A DNA stretch of 64,000 bases from Cohaesibacter haloalkalitolerans (GTDB lineage: Bacteria > Pseudomonadota > Alphaproteobacteria > Rhizobiales > Cohaesibacteraceae). Location: NCBI RefSeq assembly GCF_003574655.1, contig NZ_QNUM01000002.1, positions 248,001 through 312,000 on the forward strand. The letters run 5' to 3'. Position numbers and translations under genes: made by a program. The notes under the pieces are model-generated. The model had not been told where the DNA came from. It saw only the letters and a list, made by a program, of their open reading frames with translations, and did not search any database. Shown here in pieces: positions 16,769 to 26,025 of this stretch; positions within the stretch are counted from its first letter, which is position 1, and every line of letters begins with the position of its first letter.

Positions 16769-19700
16769 TCAGCCGCGAGACTTCTTCGTCCCGCGCATGG
16801 CTTGCTGGATGGCAGACGCAATATCCTGATCGATATTGGACAGATCCGGCATGTTGAACGGGAATTCACCCTCGTCACTATCGTCCTCGACAGCTACTAC
16901 CGGCTTCTGCTGTGGCTCGGCATGGGCCGGGACGGCTGGACCAGTCGGTGTGTGGTCCGGGGCGTGGATGACCGGGCCGGTCGGCGCGGGAGCCTGCGGC
17001 TGAAGCGGAGGCAGAGACGGGCCTGATGGCTGGGCTGCTGTCGTTGTCCCCATCAATGCAGCCTTCCCGTCGCCAGGATGGGCATCATGGCGATTGCCTT
17101 CATTGGCATGGCTCTGCTGTGGCCCGCCGTTGTCGGGAGTATGGAGTCTTGGCCCCTGCGGCGGTGCCTTTCGCTCGTCCATGCCCTGCGGCGCATGAAT
17201 GGTCGGCCCTGCCTGTTGAGCAGACGATTGGATGGGACGGGAAGCGGCTTCCTGTGGTCCATTCTGTGTGGCTCGCTGTGCCTCACGCGGTGCTGGCGAT
17301 TGAACAGGCTGCTGCGCGGGACGCGGTTGCGTGCCCTGCGGGACCGCATGCGGTGCCCCATGAGGAGCCGGACGATGAACCGCCTGTGCAGGAGCCTGAG
17401 CAGGCACTGGACGGGGAGCCTGTGCCCCCTGTGCCCCCTGAGCCCCATACTGCACCGGCTGGGTTTGAGCCTGACGGGCAGCATCAACCCCCGGACGGTG
17501 GGCCTCTGCCAGTTTCGGCATGGGCACGGGACGCGCATCACGATGAGCCGGAACCTTGGAACCTGTCTGTGCGGCCTTTGCTTCGGCTTCTTTCTTGCTG
17601 CCTTCCGCCTTCTTGAACGGGTTGGAGAAGAGAGATTTGGCACCACTGACCTTGTCGCGCAGGGAACCGAGGGTCTCTGCTGCCTTGGCTTTGACCGCCT
17701 GAGCCTTGCCAGCGGCGGACATGTCGGTCACGGTCTTCTGAGCGGCTGATCCGACGGCTGCTTCCAGCGACTGTTCCAGTTCCAGAGAGAGGTTTCTTGC
17801 CTGCGCGGCGGGTGCTGCCGGATGCGGTTTGCCGCCGTTGTTGCGGTTTGCACTAACGGCTGTCGCCGGAGCCGCCTTGGGTTGCTGGCCATGCGCAGGC
17901 GTCTGAGATGATACTGGGGGCTGTGGCTGAGGTCTAGGAGCAGCCTTCGTCTGAAGAGCGCGTTCGGCAGCGGCTGTGATACCGGCAGCCTTCAGATGCG
18001 CATGGGCCGGTGCGGCCGCCTTGTCCTCGACAGACTTGCCTTCCGACGGCCTGCCCTGATCAGCCTTCGCCTCTTTGGATGTGTTGCCCGCAGCAGGCTG
18101 AGATGCGGTCTCGTCCCCCTCCAGATCGAAGGCGAGGCTTTCGGCCAGCATGGCCTCCAGAGACTCGTCCTCCTGGGATTTCGCTTCTTCTGCCTTTGGC
18201 TGAGGCTTGGTGGCTGGCTCGGGCTCCTTCAGGCTCTGGGCCGCGATAGCCCGGGCATGCGCCTGGGCGCGTTCCAGTTCCTCAATCTCCTTGCGACGCT
18301 GCTCTTCACGTTTCTTGCGCTCTTCCTCGGCCTTGCGGGCAGCCGCTTCCTGCGCGGCCTTCTGGCGCCGGGCCTGCATTTCAAGCTGCATCTGGCGCGC
18401 AAGCTCGATCTGCTTGCCGAGCATGACTTCCGCTTCGTCTGCCGTCAGCGGCTTGCCGAACAGATAGCCCTGCCCCAGCGGGCAGCCCATGGCGCTCAGC
18501 TGTTCAACCGAGCGTTCGCTCTCGACGCCCTCCGCCACCAGACTGAGGTCCAGATCGTGGGCCAGCCGGACGATGGACTGCAGGATGACATGTGAGGTGC
18601 CCTTGTCACTGGTGACGAAGCTCTTGTCGATCTTCAGCGTATCGAACGGGAAATGCTGCAGATAGGACAGGGACGAATAACCCGTGCCGAAATCATCAAG
18701 GGAAAGCCCGGCCCCGAGCTGGCGCAGACGCGTCAGCACCTGAGAGGCATATTCGGGGTTTTCCATCACAAGGCTCTCGGTCAACTCCAGCTTCAGGGTA
18801 CCGGTGTTGAGACTTGAGCGCGACAGGATGGTTTTGACGTCATTGATCAGATCATGGCGCAGCAACTGCTGGGACGACACATTGACGCTCATGAAGAGCT
18901 GGTCCATGCCTTCCAGAGACTGCTGCCAGTGATTGAGCTGGCGGGCAGCCTGCTCCATCACGTAGAGGCCCAGCGGCAGAATGAAGCCGGTGCGTTCGGC
19001 GGCCGGAATGAACTCGGCAGGCGAGATCAGGCCACGCTGCGGGTGGTGCCAGCGGCTGAGCGCCTCGAAGCCCTTGATCATGCGGTCTTCCAGACTGACA
19101 ATCGGCTGGTAGACGATCTCGAACTCCTTGCGCTCAAGGGCAAACTGCAGATCCTTGTCGAGCGGACCGCGCAACTTGCCCTGCTGGCGCAGAGACGGGC
19201 GGAACGGCTCAATGCGGTCCCCGCCCATGCGCTTGGCGTGATAGAGCGCCAGCTCGGCGTCGTTGATCACATCCGCCGCAGTGGCGTGGCTCTGGATGTC
19301 ATGAATGGCAATGCCGATGGAGACAGACAGGCTCAGTTCCCGTTCACCAAAGACAATCGGCGCCCGGAGCACCTTGCGGGCGCTATCGGCGAAAACGGCA
19401 ATGCGCTCTGGCTGCTGTTCGGACAACAGGATGATCGCGAACTGATCGCCATAGAAGCGGGCAATCGAATCCTGCACCTTCAACAGTCGGGTCAGGCGAC
19501 GGGCAACCGTCAACAGGATGGAATCACCGACCGACAGGCCATAGTTGTCGTTGATATGGCGGAAATTGTCGATGTCAATGAGCAGGGTTGCCGGACGGGC
19601 GGCGCCTTCCGCCTTGGTGCGGTTCATGGCGGCGGTCAGACGATCCTGCAGCAGCTCGCGGTTGGCAAGCCCAGTGAGGTTGTCATGTACGGCGTCATGC

Positions 19701-21274
19701 AGCATCCGCTCTTCTGCGGTGCGCTGGTTGGTCGTGTCAAGCAGTGTACCGACGCAGCGGACCACCTCGCCATCAGTGCCGACAACCGGGCGGGCGCGCA
19801 ACTGGAACCAGTGGTAGTGGCCATCTTCGGCGCGCAGGCGGAAGTCCATATTGACCCGGCCACGGCGCTGCTCGATGACGGCATCCAGCATCGTGGTGAA
19901 CCGGTCCTTGTCCTGCGGGTGGATAAGGTCGAGCCAGTCCCGTGCTGGCCCTTCAAGGGCGCCGCGTTTGAGGCCAAGCAGTTTTTCGGCCTCGCGGGAG
20001 GTGTGCATGCGGTCGCGCGGCACGTCCCAGTCCCAGACCATGTCACCGGAGCCGACGATCGCCAGCGCCCGGCGCTCGCTGTCGGAAACGATGCCCTGCG
20101 CGAGAATGCCGCCCGAGAAGGCATGCTGCATGATGGTGAAGCAGAACAGCAACACCAGAAGAACCAAGCCGCCATTGAGCGCTGGTTGCACGAGGTCATT
20201 GTCCAGCAGACCGGCAACCGAGGCACCGGCAGCCAACAGCCAGAGCAGCAGCAGGATCCATGTGGGGATCAGCATGATGGCGCGGTCAAAGCCGGTGTAG
20301 GCCAGATAGAGGATGACGGCAAAACCGGCAACCGAGGTGATCACCATCGACAGGCGGGCAATTCCGGCACCGAGCGAGGGGTCATAAAGCGCCACCCCAA
20401 GCACGACAATGAGGAACAGCAGCCAGACGCCAGAGGCGTGCAGATAGCGCACATGCCAGCGATGCAGCGTCAGATAGGTGAACAGCAAAATGAGGATAGA
20501 GGCAGAGAAAGCCACCTCGGCCACGGCGCGCCAGATTGGCTCGTGGGCTGTTGGAATGTCGAACAGCCGGCCCATGAAGCCGAAGTCGATGGCCAGATAG
20601 GCCAGCACCGACCATGCCAGCAGGGCTGCGGCCGGGAACATGGCTGCGCCCTTGACCACGAACAGGATGGTCAGGAACAGCGCCAGAAGACCGGCGATGC
20701 CCAGCACGATACCGCGATAGAAGGTGTAGCTGTTGACATAGTCCTTGTAGGCTTCCGGCTGCCACAGGGTGAGGCTGGTGAGACTCTTGGCGCTCTGTTC
20801 GCCCACGAAGGTGACCACGTTGCCCGGGTCGAGCGTGACGCGGAAAACATCGGCCTCGGTATCGGCAATGCGTTCAGGGGCAAAGCCCTGCGAGGTGGAA
20901 ATGGCGTAGACTCGGCGCGCGCCCAGATCGGGCTTCAACAGGCCGGAGCCGGACAGGCGGAAATGGGGCACGACGAGATAGCGGTCGATCTGGCGATCGG
21001 TATTGTTGGCGAGGGCGAAAACGAACCAGCCGGGCACAACGCCCTGTTGGCGGGCTCGCACTTCGATCCGGCGAACGATACCGTCTGGTCCTGGCGCTGT
21101 TGATACCTGAAGCCGATCCTGATCCCCTTCGTAAAACTCGACCACATTGTCCAGCTTGAGAACTTTTGTGTCAGCGTTGACATCAACCGCTTCCACAGCC
21201 CAGGCTGCGGACGTGGCCACCAAGCCAAGCATCATGGCCAGAAGAGATATGATCAGGACGGATACGCGATTCAC
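16769..21274 (-). CDS. Membrane PAS-GGDEF-EAL protein, long disordered tail
   Basis: About 1,500 residues. Order: signal sequence, periplasmic sensor-like part (~30-185), about seven membrane helices (~190-410), PAS/PAC (~415-540, WDVPRDRMHTSREAEKLLG), GGDEF (~545-700), EAL (~715-960), a Glu/Arg/Lys coiled coil (~965-1025), then ~480 residues rich in Ala, Pro and Gln. The GGDEF site reads FYGDQF, missing the first Gly and the Glu, so cyclase activity is doubtful. The EAL domain keeps its metal and substrate residues (FEALSRW, DDFGTGYSSL, VAEGVES), so c-di-GMP phosphodiesterase activity is likely. The GTG at 21274 has GAGAGG ahead; an ATG at 21298 is the alternative. It follows thrC, M16 and GNAT genes on the same strand. 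Confidence 0.88.
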   Translation of the reverse strand: MNRVSVLIISLLAMMLGLVATSAAWAVEAVDVNADTKVLKLDNVVEFYEGDQDRLQVSTAPGPDGIVRRIEVRARQQGVVPGWFVFALANNTDRQIDRYLVVPHFRLSGSGLLKPDLGARRVYAISTSQGFAPERIADTEADVFRVTLDPGNVVTFVGEQSAKSLTSLTLWQPEAYKDYVNSYTFYRGIVLGIAGLLALFLTILFVVKGAAMFPAAALLAWSVLAYLAIDFGFMGRLFDIPTAHEPIWRAVAEVAFSASILILLFTYLTLHRWHVRYLHASGVWLLFLIVVLGVALYDPSLGAGIARLSMVITSVAGFAVILYLAYTGFDRAIMLIPTWILLLLWLLAAGASVAGLLDNDLVQPALNGGLVLLVLLFCFTIMQHAFSGGILAQGIVSDSERRALAIVGSGDMVWDWDVPRDRMHTSREAEKLLGLKRGALEGPARDWLDLIHPQDKDRFTTMLDAVIEQRRGRVNMDFRLRAEDGHYHWFQLRARPVVGTDGEVVRCVGTLLDTTNQRTAEERMLHDAVHDNLTGLANRELLQDRLTAAMNRTKAEGAARPATLLIDIDNFRHINDNYGLSVGDSILLTVARRLTRLLKVQDSIARFYGDQFAIILLSEQQPERIAVFADSARKVLRAPIVFGERELSLSVSIGIAIHDIQSHATAADVINDAELALYHAKRMGGDRIEPFRPSLRQQGKLRGPLDKDLQFALERKEFEIVYQPIVSLEDRMIKGFEALSRWHHPQRGLISPAEFIPAAERTGFILPLGLYVMEQAARQLNHWQQSLEGMDQLFMSVNVSSQQLLRHDLINDVKTILSRSSLNTGTLKLELTESLVMENPEYASQVLTRLRQLGAGLSLDDFGTGYSSLSYLQHFPFDTLKIDKSFVTSDKGTSHVILQSIVRLAHDLDLSLVAEGVESERSVEQLSAMGCPLGQGYLFGKPLTADEAEVMLGKQIELARQMQLEMQARRQKAAQEAAARKAEEERKKREEQRRKEIEELERAQAHARAIAAQSLKEPEPATKPQPKAEEAKSQEDESLEAMLAESLAFDLEGDETASQPAAGNTSKEAKADQGRPSEGKSVEDKAAAPAHAHLKAAGITAAAERALQTKAAPRPQPQPPVSSQTPAHGQQPKAAPATAVSANRNNGGKPHPAAPAAQARNLSLELEQSLEAAVGSAAQKTVTDMSAAGKAQAVKAKAAETLGSLRDKVSGAKSLFSNPFKKAEGSKKEAEAKAAQTGSKVPAHRDARPVPMPKLAEAHRPGVDAARQAQTQPVQYGAQGAQGAQAPRPVPAQAPAQAVHRPAPHGAPHAVPQGTQPRPAQQPVQSPAPREAQRATQNGPQEAASRPIQSSAQQAGPTIHAPQGMDERKAPPQGPRLHTPDNGGPQQSHANEGNRHDAHPGDGKAALMGTTTAAQPSGPSLPPLQPQAPAPTGPVIHAPDHTPTGPAVPAHAEPQQKPVVAVEDDSDEGEFPFNMPDLSNIDQDIASAIQQAMRGTKKSRG

Positions 21275-21527
21275 CAGGGGCCCTCTCTCAATCAGCATCC
21301 ATGCGGATGCAGTGCACCATAGTTAAAATTTTGCTCTTCGCCATACAAGGCGAAATTCTCAATTTCGTGCCTTTTTAAAAGGAAAAGGCTGCTTTGTCGG
21401 GCAGGCTGGCAAAGTTTCCCCGTATATGGTTGTTATTCATCTGGTCTTTCCGCCTTTGCCACGCACAAATGGCGCTCCGCAGCACCCTACGGAATCGCCT
21501 TTTGGGCTCTCATTTCATCCAGTCTTT

Positions 21528-22205
21528 TCAGAAACCGACAGACATCATGACATCACTGCGCAGGGCAGAGAAAAGCAGATGATCTTCCCATGCGCCATTG
21601 ATGCAGAGATAGCTTCGGGCCTTGCCTTCCATCTGGAAGCCGGCCTTTCTCAACACGGCAATCGAAGCATCGTTGGTTGGCAAACAGGCTGCCTCGACAC
21701 GATGGAGCCCCTGACAATCAAACAAATAGGGCAGAAGCAAGGCCAAGGCGGCGCTCATGTAGCCCTGTCCGGCATAATCGGCTCCCATCCAGTAGCCTAT
21801 GGTTGCAGTCTGACAGATGCCTCGCCTTATGTTGGAAACATTGACACCACCAAGCAGCCGATTGTCTCTGGCATCGAAGATGAGATAAGGCAACGAGCGA
21901 CCTGATTTGCGGTCACGCTGATATTGGTCGAGCCTCCGACGAAAGCCTCTGGGCGTCAGGTCATCGCGCGGCCAGATCGGCTCCCACGGTTTGAGAAAGT
22001 TGGCGCTGTCTGCCCGCACTCTGGTCCATTGGGCATAATCGCTTTTGGTCGGGTGGCGCAGATAGACGCGGCGTCCCATCAGCCTGGGGTGCACGGCACC
22101 GCGCAGAGAGCCCCTTCCCAGAACGGCACCGACCGCCGTCGAGAAAATGCTTTCCGTCGAAATGGACCTTCCCAACCTGAAACGGGTTACCTTATCCGGG
22201 ACCAT
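21528..22205 (-). CDS. GNAT acetyltransferase, RimJ-like
   Basis: 225 residues with a GNAT fold close to ribosomal-protein-alanine N-acetyltransferases: MGRRVYLRHPTKSDYAQWTRVR at the start of the domain, TATIGYWMGADYAGQGYMSAALALLLPYLF (acetyl-CoA binding) and the ending NDASIAVLRKAGFQMEGKARSYLCINGAWEDHLLF. The ATG at 22205 has GGAAAGG upstream; an earlier ATG at 22253 is less likely. About 45 residues precede the domain. It sits between the M16 peptidase and EAL genes. Target protein unknown. Confidence 0.86.
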   Translation of the reverse strand: MVPDKVTRFRLGRSISTESIFSTAVGAVLGRGSLRGAVHPRLMGRRVYLRHPTKSDYAQWTRVRADSANFLKPWEPIWPRDDLTPRGFRRRLDQYQRDRKSGRSLPYLIFDARDNRLLGGVNVSNIRRGICQTATIGYWMGADYAGQGYMSAALALLLPYLFDCQGLHRVEAACLPTNDASIAVLRKAGFQMEGKARSYLCINGAWEDHLLFSALRSDVMMSVGF

Positions 22206-22462
22206 GTCCGTGCCTTTCCAACTTGCCCTCCCCCACCGGACGGCCTGAGCCAAAGCTGCACCAGCATGCGAGCCACTGGCACAGCGTCCCGCGCTCTCAA
22301 GAGCTTAGCGCACAGCAAGGAGCAAGGGAAAGACCTTCAGTGTCAAAAGCGTTACGATTCTTGCCGAAATATCCCCGATATCTGCACGCGGGGCCAACCG
22401 GCACCGGAAACATCCGGCTCCGCAGCCGTGGGGGATGCCATCTGGCGGTCAGCAAAGGCGGA

Positions 22463-23743
22463 TCAGGTCCGTGGTTTGGTCGAGCCCAGACGGCTGGCAA
22501 CCTCATCGACCCGCATCAGCTTGCGCACCGGCCCGACAGAAGACAGGGTCGGTACACTGTGGCAAAAAATCTTCTCGGCCAGTGCCTTGACATCATCAAC
22601 GGAGACATCGGCCACCGTCTCTTCCATTTCTTCCAGAAGACGCGGGCGACCATAGAGCACCACCTGACGCGACAGCTGGCTGGCGCGGGAAGACGGGCTT
22701 TCAGTGCCCATCAGCAACCCTGCCTTGATCTGGGCGCGGGCGCGGTTGAGCTCTGCTGGCGTCAGGTCATCGATGACACGGGTGAGTTCATCGATCATCA
22801 CCGGCATCAGCTCTTCCAGATGCTCGGCAGCGGTGGCGGCATGAATGCCGAACAGGCCGCTATCCACAAAGCCCCAGTGGAAGGTGTAGATGGAATAGCA
22901 GAGCCCCCGCTTTTCGCGGACTTCCTGAAACAGGCGCGAGGACATGCCGCCGCCCATGATGGCGGCCAGCAGCTGGGCGACATAATAATTGTCGTCGGTG
23001 AAGGGGCGTCCCTCGAAGCCGAGCACGACTTGCGCTTCCATCAGATCCTTCTGCACATCGCGGCTCTCGCCCCCCCGATAATGGGCAATTGGCAAATCCT
23101 TGGGTGGGGTCATGCTGAAGGAGGCAAAGGCCTTCTCGCCAAGTTCGACAAGGTCCTCGTGGCGAACGGCACCGGCTGCGGCCAGAATCATGTTCGGGCC
23201 GTGATAGTGGGTCGCCATGTAATTGTCGATATCAAAGGACGAGAAGCTCTGCACCGTCTCGGGGGTTCCGAGAATCGGGCGACCAAGCGGCTGATCCGGA
23301 AAGGCCTGCTCAAGGATATGGTCGAAAACCCGGTCTTCCGGCATGTCGTAGGCGGCGCCAATCTCCTGAATGATCACCTGCTTTTCGCGCTCCAGCTCCT
23401 CTTCATCAAAGGTGGAGTTGGCCAGAATGTCACCCAGAATATCCACCGCCAGTGGCAGGTCCTCTTCCAGAATGCGGACGAAATAGGACGTGTTTTCAAT
23501 GCCCGTCGAAGCATTGACATCGCCACCTACAGACTCGATCTCTTCCACGATCTGCACCGCCGAGCGCGTTTCCGTGCCCTTGAAGGCCATGTGTTCGAGC
23601 AGATGGGAGATGCCGTGTTCGTTGGCTTCTTCGGAGCGCGACCCGGCGTTGACCCAGACGCCAACGGCGCTGCTCTTGAGGTGGGGCATCTGATCGGAAA
23701 CGACGGTCATGCCGTTGGCAAGCCGGGTCATATTGACTGGCAC
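22463..23743 (-). CDS. M16 (pitrilysin) zinc metallopeptidase
   Basis: 426 residues related to the mitochondrial processing peptidase beta subunit. The inverted zinc motif HLLEHMAFKGT (HxxEH, ~47-51) is intact, with the downstream glutamate in EREKQVIIQEI. The C-terminal inactive half carries RGLCYSIYTFHWGFVDSGLFGIHAATA. No signal peptide is seen, so it is likely cytoplasmic. The start is a GTG at 23743 with GGGAG ahead. It lies 160 bases downstream of thrC, the common rhizobial arrangement. Family certain. Confidence 0.93.
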   Translation of the reverse strand: MPVNMTRLANGMTVVSDQMPHLKSSAVGVWVNAGSRSEEANEHGISHLLEHMAFKGTETRSAVQIVEEIESVGGDVNASTGIENTSYFVRILEEDLPLAVDILGDILANSTFDEEELEREKQVIIQEIGAAYDMPEDRVFDHILEQAFPDQPLGRPILGTPETVQSFSSFDIDNYMATHYHGPNMILAAAGAVRHEDLVELGEKAFASFSMTPPKDLPIAHYRGGESRDVQKDLMEAQVVLGFEGRPFTDDNYYVAQLLAAIMGGGMSSRLFQEVREKRGLCYSIYTFHWGFVDSGLFGIHAATAAEHLEELMPVMIDELTRVIDDLTPAELNRARAQIKAGLLMGTESPSSRASQLSRQVVLYGRPRLLEEMEETVADVSVDDVKALAEKIFCHSVPTLSSVGPVRKLMRVDEVASRLGSTKPRT

Positions 23744-23902
23744 GAGTGTTCTTGCTCCCTGGTCGATGTCCCCGGCGCAAGCGGGCCGAGGCCACCGGTG
23801 GCGCGCTTCCTCTTATCCCTGCCGCTCAGCCTTTGGAAAGGATCGGGACGGGTTCGGGAGCGCGCACTCTTATTGGTGATCGAGTAGTGTTTGTCCCGAA
23901 CC

Positions 23903-25354
23903 TCAGGCGTCCTTGTCATTGGCAGCGCGGGAACGGGCAAGAATGAAGGCTTCGACATCCTCAAGCCGGTTGTCGATGACCGTCAGGCGTTCTTCGCGAT
24001 CCATCAGATCGCCAAGCCAGACCGGCAGGTCCGGATACTGGCCCGATGCGGCCTCGACGGCGGCCGGGAATTTGGCCGGATGAGCGGTGGACAGCACGAT
24101 CATCGGTGCCAAAGGCGTATCCTCGCCCTCGTTTGCCTCAGCCGCCTTGCTGGCAGCAGCGGCAAACTTGCGCGCCACATGAACGCCGACCGCCGAATGC
24201 GGATCAAGCAGATAGCCGCTGTCGGCCAGCACTGTCTTGATGGTTGCGGCGGTATCTTCCTCGCTCGCCCGATCAGCGGCAAAGCCCGCGCGCAGCAGGC
24301 CCAGAGGCTGCTCATCGATCGAGAAGGAGCCGGATTGCTTGAGCCCGGCCATCATGCGGTTGACTGCGTCGCTGTCCCGTTCATGGACTTCGAACAGCAG
24401 GCGCTCGAAGTTGGAGGACACCTGAATGTCCATGCTCGGCGAAACCGATGGCGTGACGCCCCTGACCTCGTAGCTGCCGCTTTCCAGCGTGCGGGCCAGA
24501 ATGTCATTCTGGTTGGTGGCGATGATCAGCTTGTCGATTGGCAGGCCCATCTGCTTGGCAACGAAACCGGCAAAGATGTCGCCGAAGTTGCCCGTCGGCA
24601 CGGTGAAGGACACCGCCCGGTAGGGGGCGCCCAGAGACAGGGCTGCGGAGAAATAATAGACGATCTGGGCCATGATGCGGCCCCAGTTGATCGAGTTGAC
24701 GCCGGACATGGCGATGGAATCGCGGAAGCTCGTGTGGGCGAACATGTCCTTGAGCAGCCCCTGACAATCATCGAAATTGCCGTTGAGCGCGATGCAATGG
24801 ACATTGTCGTCCAGCACGGATGTCATCTGGCGCTGCTGCACCGGCGAGACCTTGCCGTTCGGGAACAGGATGAAGATATCGGTGTTGGAACGGCCGCGGA
24901 ACGCCTCAATGGCCGCGCCGCCCGTATCGCCGGAGGTGGCGCCAACGATGGTGGCGCGAGCACCCTTCTCGGCCAGCACGAAATCCATCAGGCGCGCCAA
25001 TAGCTGCATGGCGACATCCTTGAAGGCCAGCGTCGGGCCATGGAACAGCTCAAGCACGAATTCGTTGGCTCCGGTCTGTACCAGCGGAGCAACCGCATCG
25101 TGACGGAAGGTGGCATAGGCTTCGGTGATCATGGTGCGGAAGGTCTGCTCGGCAATTTCGCCTTCGACATAAGGCCACATGACCGCAAAGGCGACATCGG
25201 CATAGCTCTTGCCTGCGAGCGAAGCGATCTCTTCATCGGTCAGCACCGGCCAAACCTTTGGCACATATAGGCCCCCATCGCTGGCAAGCCCTGCCAGAAT
25301 GGCATCACAAAAGCCCAGTTCGGGCGCATTGCCCCGCGTGCTTACATATTTCAC
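23903..25354 (-). CDS. thrC: Threonine synthase
   Basis: PLP enzyme converting O-phospho-L-homoserine to L-threonine, the last step of threonine synthesis. About 483 residues, the short-chain bacterial type: KYVSTRGNAPELGFCDAIL at the N-terminus, FHGPTLAFKDVAMQLLAR with the PLP lysine, ATSGDTGGAAIEAFRG for phosphate binding. A GTG at 25354 is preferred because AAGGG lies 10 bases ahead; a TTG at 25363 is too close to that site. It appears to head a thrC-M16-GNAT-EAL block. thrB, which makes its substrate, is at 45417. Confidence 0.95.
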   Translation of the reverse strand: MKYVSTRGNAPELGFCDAILAGLASDGGLYVPKVWPVLTDEEIASLAGKSYADVAFAVMWPYVEGEIAEQTFRTMITEAYATFRHDAVAPLVQTGANEFVLELFHGPTLAFKDVAMQLLARLMDFVLAEKGARATIVGATSGDTGGAAIEAFRGRSNTDIFILFPNGKVSPVQQRQMTSVLDDNVHCIALNGNFDDCQGLLKDMFAHTSFRDSIAMSGVNSINWGRIMAQIVYYFSAALSLGAPYRAVSFTVPTGNFGDIFAGFVAKQMGLPIDKLIIATNQNDILARTLESGSYEVRGVTPSVSPSMDIQVSSNFERLLFEVHERDSDAVNRMMAGLKQSGSFSIDEQPLGLLRAGFAADRASEEDTAATIKTVLADSGYLLDPHSAVGVHVARKFAAAASKAAEANEGEDTPLAPMIVLSTAHPAKFPAAVEAASGQYPDLPVWLGDLMDREERLTVIDNRLEDVEAFILARSRAANDKDA

Positions 25355-25559
25355 GTCAATCAAGCCCTTATTGCTCGGCGCCGCAGTCTAGGCAAATGGC
25401 GCACTCCCTTTGTCCGCGGCACCCTACATCGTCGGCATTTTGAGGGCAAGGGCCTTGAAGGCCCAGCAGGATTGCTGGTCGGATTGCTGGCTGGATTGCA
25501 ATCTGATTGTCGCCAGATCGCAGCACGGGAGGGCACCCTCGACCGGCGAGAGCCGGATA

Positions 25560-25592
25560 CAAAAAGAAAGCAGCGCGGGGGCGCTGCTTTCT
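25560..25592 (-). terminator. Terminator of the ParD-like gene
   Basis: A 12-bp stem (AGAAAGCAGCGC at 25565-25576 with GCGCTGCTTTCT at 25581-25592) around a GGGG loop, followed on the minus strand by TTTTTGTATC. It lies 55 bases past the ParD-like stop and separates it from thrC. Confidence 0.85.
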
Positions 25593-25647
25593 CTGAAAGG
25601 CTCGTCATTCCCCCGTCATCGACAGGGGCATTGCTGCAAAATTGATC

Positions 25648-26025
25648 TTACTCCGCAGCGATCTGCGAACGCAGCAATCCTTTGGTAACGGGAATAGGAG
25701 GCAGGACGTGGCCGGGTTCGCCAGCAGCAGATGCAAGCGCCCGCATGGCCTCGGTCACAGACCGGGAGACTTCACTGGCTTCCATTTCTGATTCATTCAT
25801 CCCGCTTTCGTCCATCGAGCTGCCTGCCAGCTTGCTCTTTTCGAGACGAAAATGCAGTTCCTGCTCTTCAAGAAGACGCAATCCGGCTTGCAGGACTTCC
25901 ATGTCACTGGAAAACCGCCCGCTTGCCACCTGCTTGGAGATGAACTGCTCAAAATAGGCACCGATTTCTACCGCATTGTCTGTCTTATTCACGTCAGCTT
26001 CGCCTTTCATTTTTGGTCTTGCCAT
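25648..26025 (-). CDS. ParD-like antitoxin, no adjacent toxin gene
   Basis: 125 residues. Residues ~18-57, with IGAYFEQFISKQVASGRFSS and EVLQAGLRLLEEQE, match the ParD/CopG-type ribbon-helix-helix antitoxins that bind DNA and neutralise ParE. The remaining ~65 residues are longer than usual and begin with a Met/Ser/Glu-rich segment (GSSMDESGMNESEMEASE). No ParE-like ORF lies downstream, where a terminator follows within 55 bases, nor upstream. A GTG at 25992 with AAAGGCG ahead is an alternative start and would give a ParD-like N-terminus. It may be an orphan antitoxin turned regulator. Confidence 0.7.
   Translation of the reverse strand: MARPKMKGEADVNKTDNAVEIGAYFEQFISKQVASGRFSSDMEVLQAGLRLLEEQELHFRLEKSKLAGSSMDESGMNESEMEASEVSRSVTEAMRALASAAGEPGHVLPPIPVTKGLLRSQIAAE

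Noticed and set aside
18854..21103. A 749-codon open frame on the plus strand
   Set aside because: It is entirely antisense to the EAL-protein gene, is Gln/His/Arg-rich as expected of a shadow in GC-rich DNA, and matches no family.
16769..21274. Active diguanylate cyclase reading of the first GGDEF-EAL protein
   Set aside because: The motif is YGDQF; two of five signature residues are changed, so only phosphodiesterase activity is supported.
23891..25003. A 370-codon plus-strand frame
   Set aside because: Antisense to thrC, which has complete PLP-enzyme motifs.
25360..25647. Possible ParE toxin partner downstream of the ParD-like gene
   Set aside because: Short frames here are Arg/Ser/Pro-rich without ParE motifs, and a strong terminator lies in the middle.
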